Part shown: piece by piece, positions 58,483 to 58,601 of the stretch
Numbering within the stretch: position 1 is the stretch's first letter
Layout of the letters: each line of letters begins with the position of its first letter
Source of the DNA: Acidobacteriota bacterium
Lineage (GTDB): Bacteria > Acidobacteriota > Thermoanaerobaculia > Gp7-AA8
DNA: 58,601 nucleotides
Assembly: GCA_021781455.1 (NCBI GenBank)
Contig: JAJXWV010000067.1
Coordinates: 1-58,601 of the forward strand
Direction of reading: 5' to 3'
Notes under the pieces: generated by a model
What the model was told of the DNA's origin: nothing
Databases searched by the model: none
Seen by the model: the letters and a program-made list of their open reading frames with translations, nothing else
Translations under genes and position numbers: made by a program

Positions 58483-58601
58483 ATGAAGCCGGTTAGGCCG
58501 CACATTCTGACGATCAATGGCGGCTCGTCGAGCATCAAGTTCGCGCTGTTCGAGGCCGGTGATGCGCTTCGACGGATTCTGTACGGCGGAATCGAAGATC
58601 G
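58483..58601 (+). CDS. ackA: Acetate kinase, 5' part (runs off the window)
   Basis: The first 39 complete codons are present. ILTINGGSSSIKFALFEAGD is the N-terminal phosphate-binding strand of acetate kinase (ASKHA fold), which converts acetyl phosphate and ADP to acetate and ATP. AAGGAGA lies 6 nt before ATG 58483. Family members are about 400 residues, so some 90 per cent lies beyond the window. With zwf and a proton pump nearby it suggests a fermentative or phosphoketolase-linked block, not shown here. Confidence 0.9.
   Translation, partial: MKPVRPHILTINGGSSSIKFALFEAGDALRRILYGGIED

Overview
The window is one stretch of a GC-rich bacterial chromosome with genes on both strands. The closest suggestion is a soil acidobacterium or a similar environmental heterotroph. 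That rests on a GWxTD-like exported protein, many PAS histidine kinases, a large cyclic-glucan synthase and abundant palindromic intergenic repeats. It is an inference from gene content, because no rRNA or other phylogenetic marker is present. I saw no tRNA, rRNA or CRISPR array.

Layout. (1) 0-8.9 kb is mixed housekeeping: an exported GH3 glycosidase, a CPBP membrane protease, a short-chain dehydrogenase, a zinc-ribbon protein, a tandem YbjQ-domain protein and a Spy/CpxP-like periplasmic protein, separated by repeats and broken gene pieces. (2) 8.9-12.8 kb is a xylFGH-type sugar ABC importer on the minus strand. (3) 13-18 kb holds a kinase scrap, an 850-residue exported protein of unknown function, a chimeric remnant of a macA-macB efflux operon and the GWxTD-like protein. 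(4) 18.2-29.4 kb is a signalling island of two convergent operons: kinase, receiver and hybrid kinase on plus; hybrid kinase, receiver and hybrid kinase on minus. The stand-alone receiver of the plus operon has Ala where the phosphoacceptor Asp should be. (5) 30.4-38.6 kb is one giant gene for cyclic beta-1,2-glucan synthase. (6) 39.1-51.0 kb is a defence island, all on plus and tightly packed: a restriction helicase-nuclease, an ORF6N protein, a four-helix-bundle protein, a DNA methyltransferase, an AAA ATPase overlapping a TOPRIM-like protein, a UvrD-type helicase with a RelE/ParE-like N-terminus, a conserved unknown protein and a frameshifted ASCH protein. (7) 51.0-58.6 kb is an energy and sugar-phosphate block: phosphoglucomutase, a P-type proton ATPase, aquaporin, glucose-6-phosphate dehydrogenase, a metallothionein-like peptide and the start of acetate kinase. 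Sigma-54-like promoter sequences lie before the last two.

The best candidate for an undescribed system is 46.2-50.1 kb. There an ATPase, a separate TOPRIM-like protein and a toxin-fold/UvrD helicase fusion lie in one run, as if a Gabija-type system had its ATPase and nuclease on separate chains and a RelE-like domain on its helicase. A second theme is genome erosion: several small ORFs are pieces of known genes joined by deletion (DUF2235, metallo-hydrolase, HisKA, MacA/MacB, HAD), some lying directly against repeats. Dispersed palindromic elements occur between genes and, once, in frame inside the methyltransferase.
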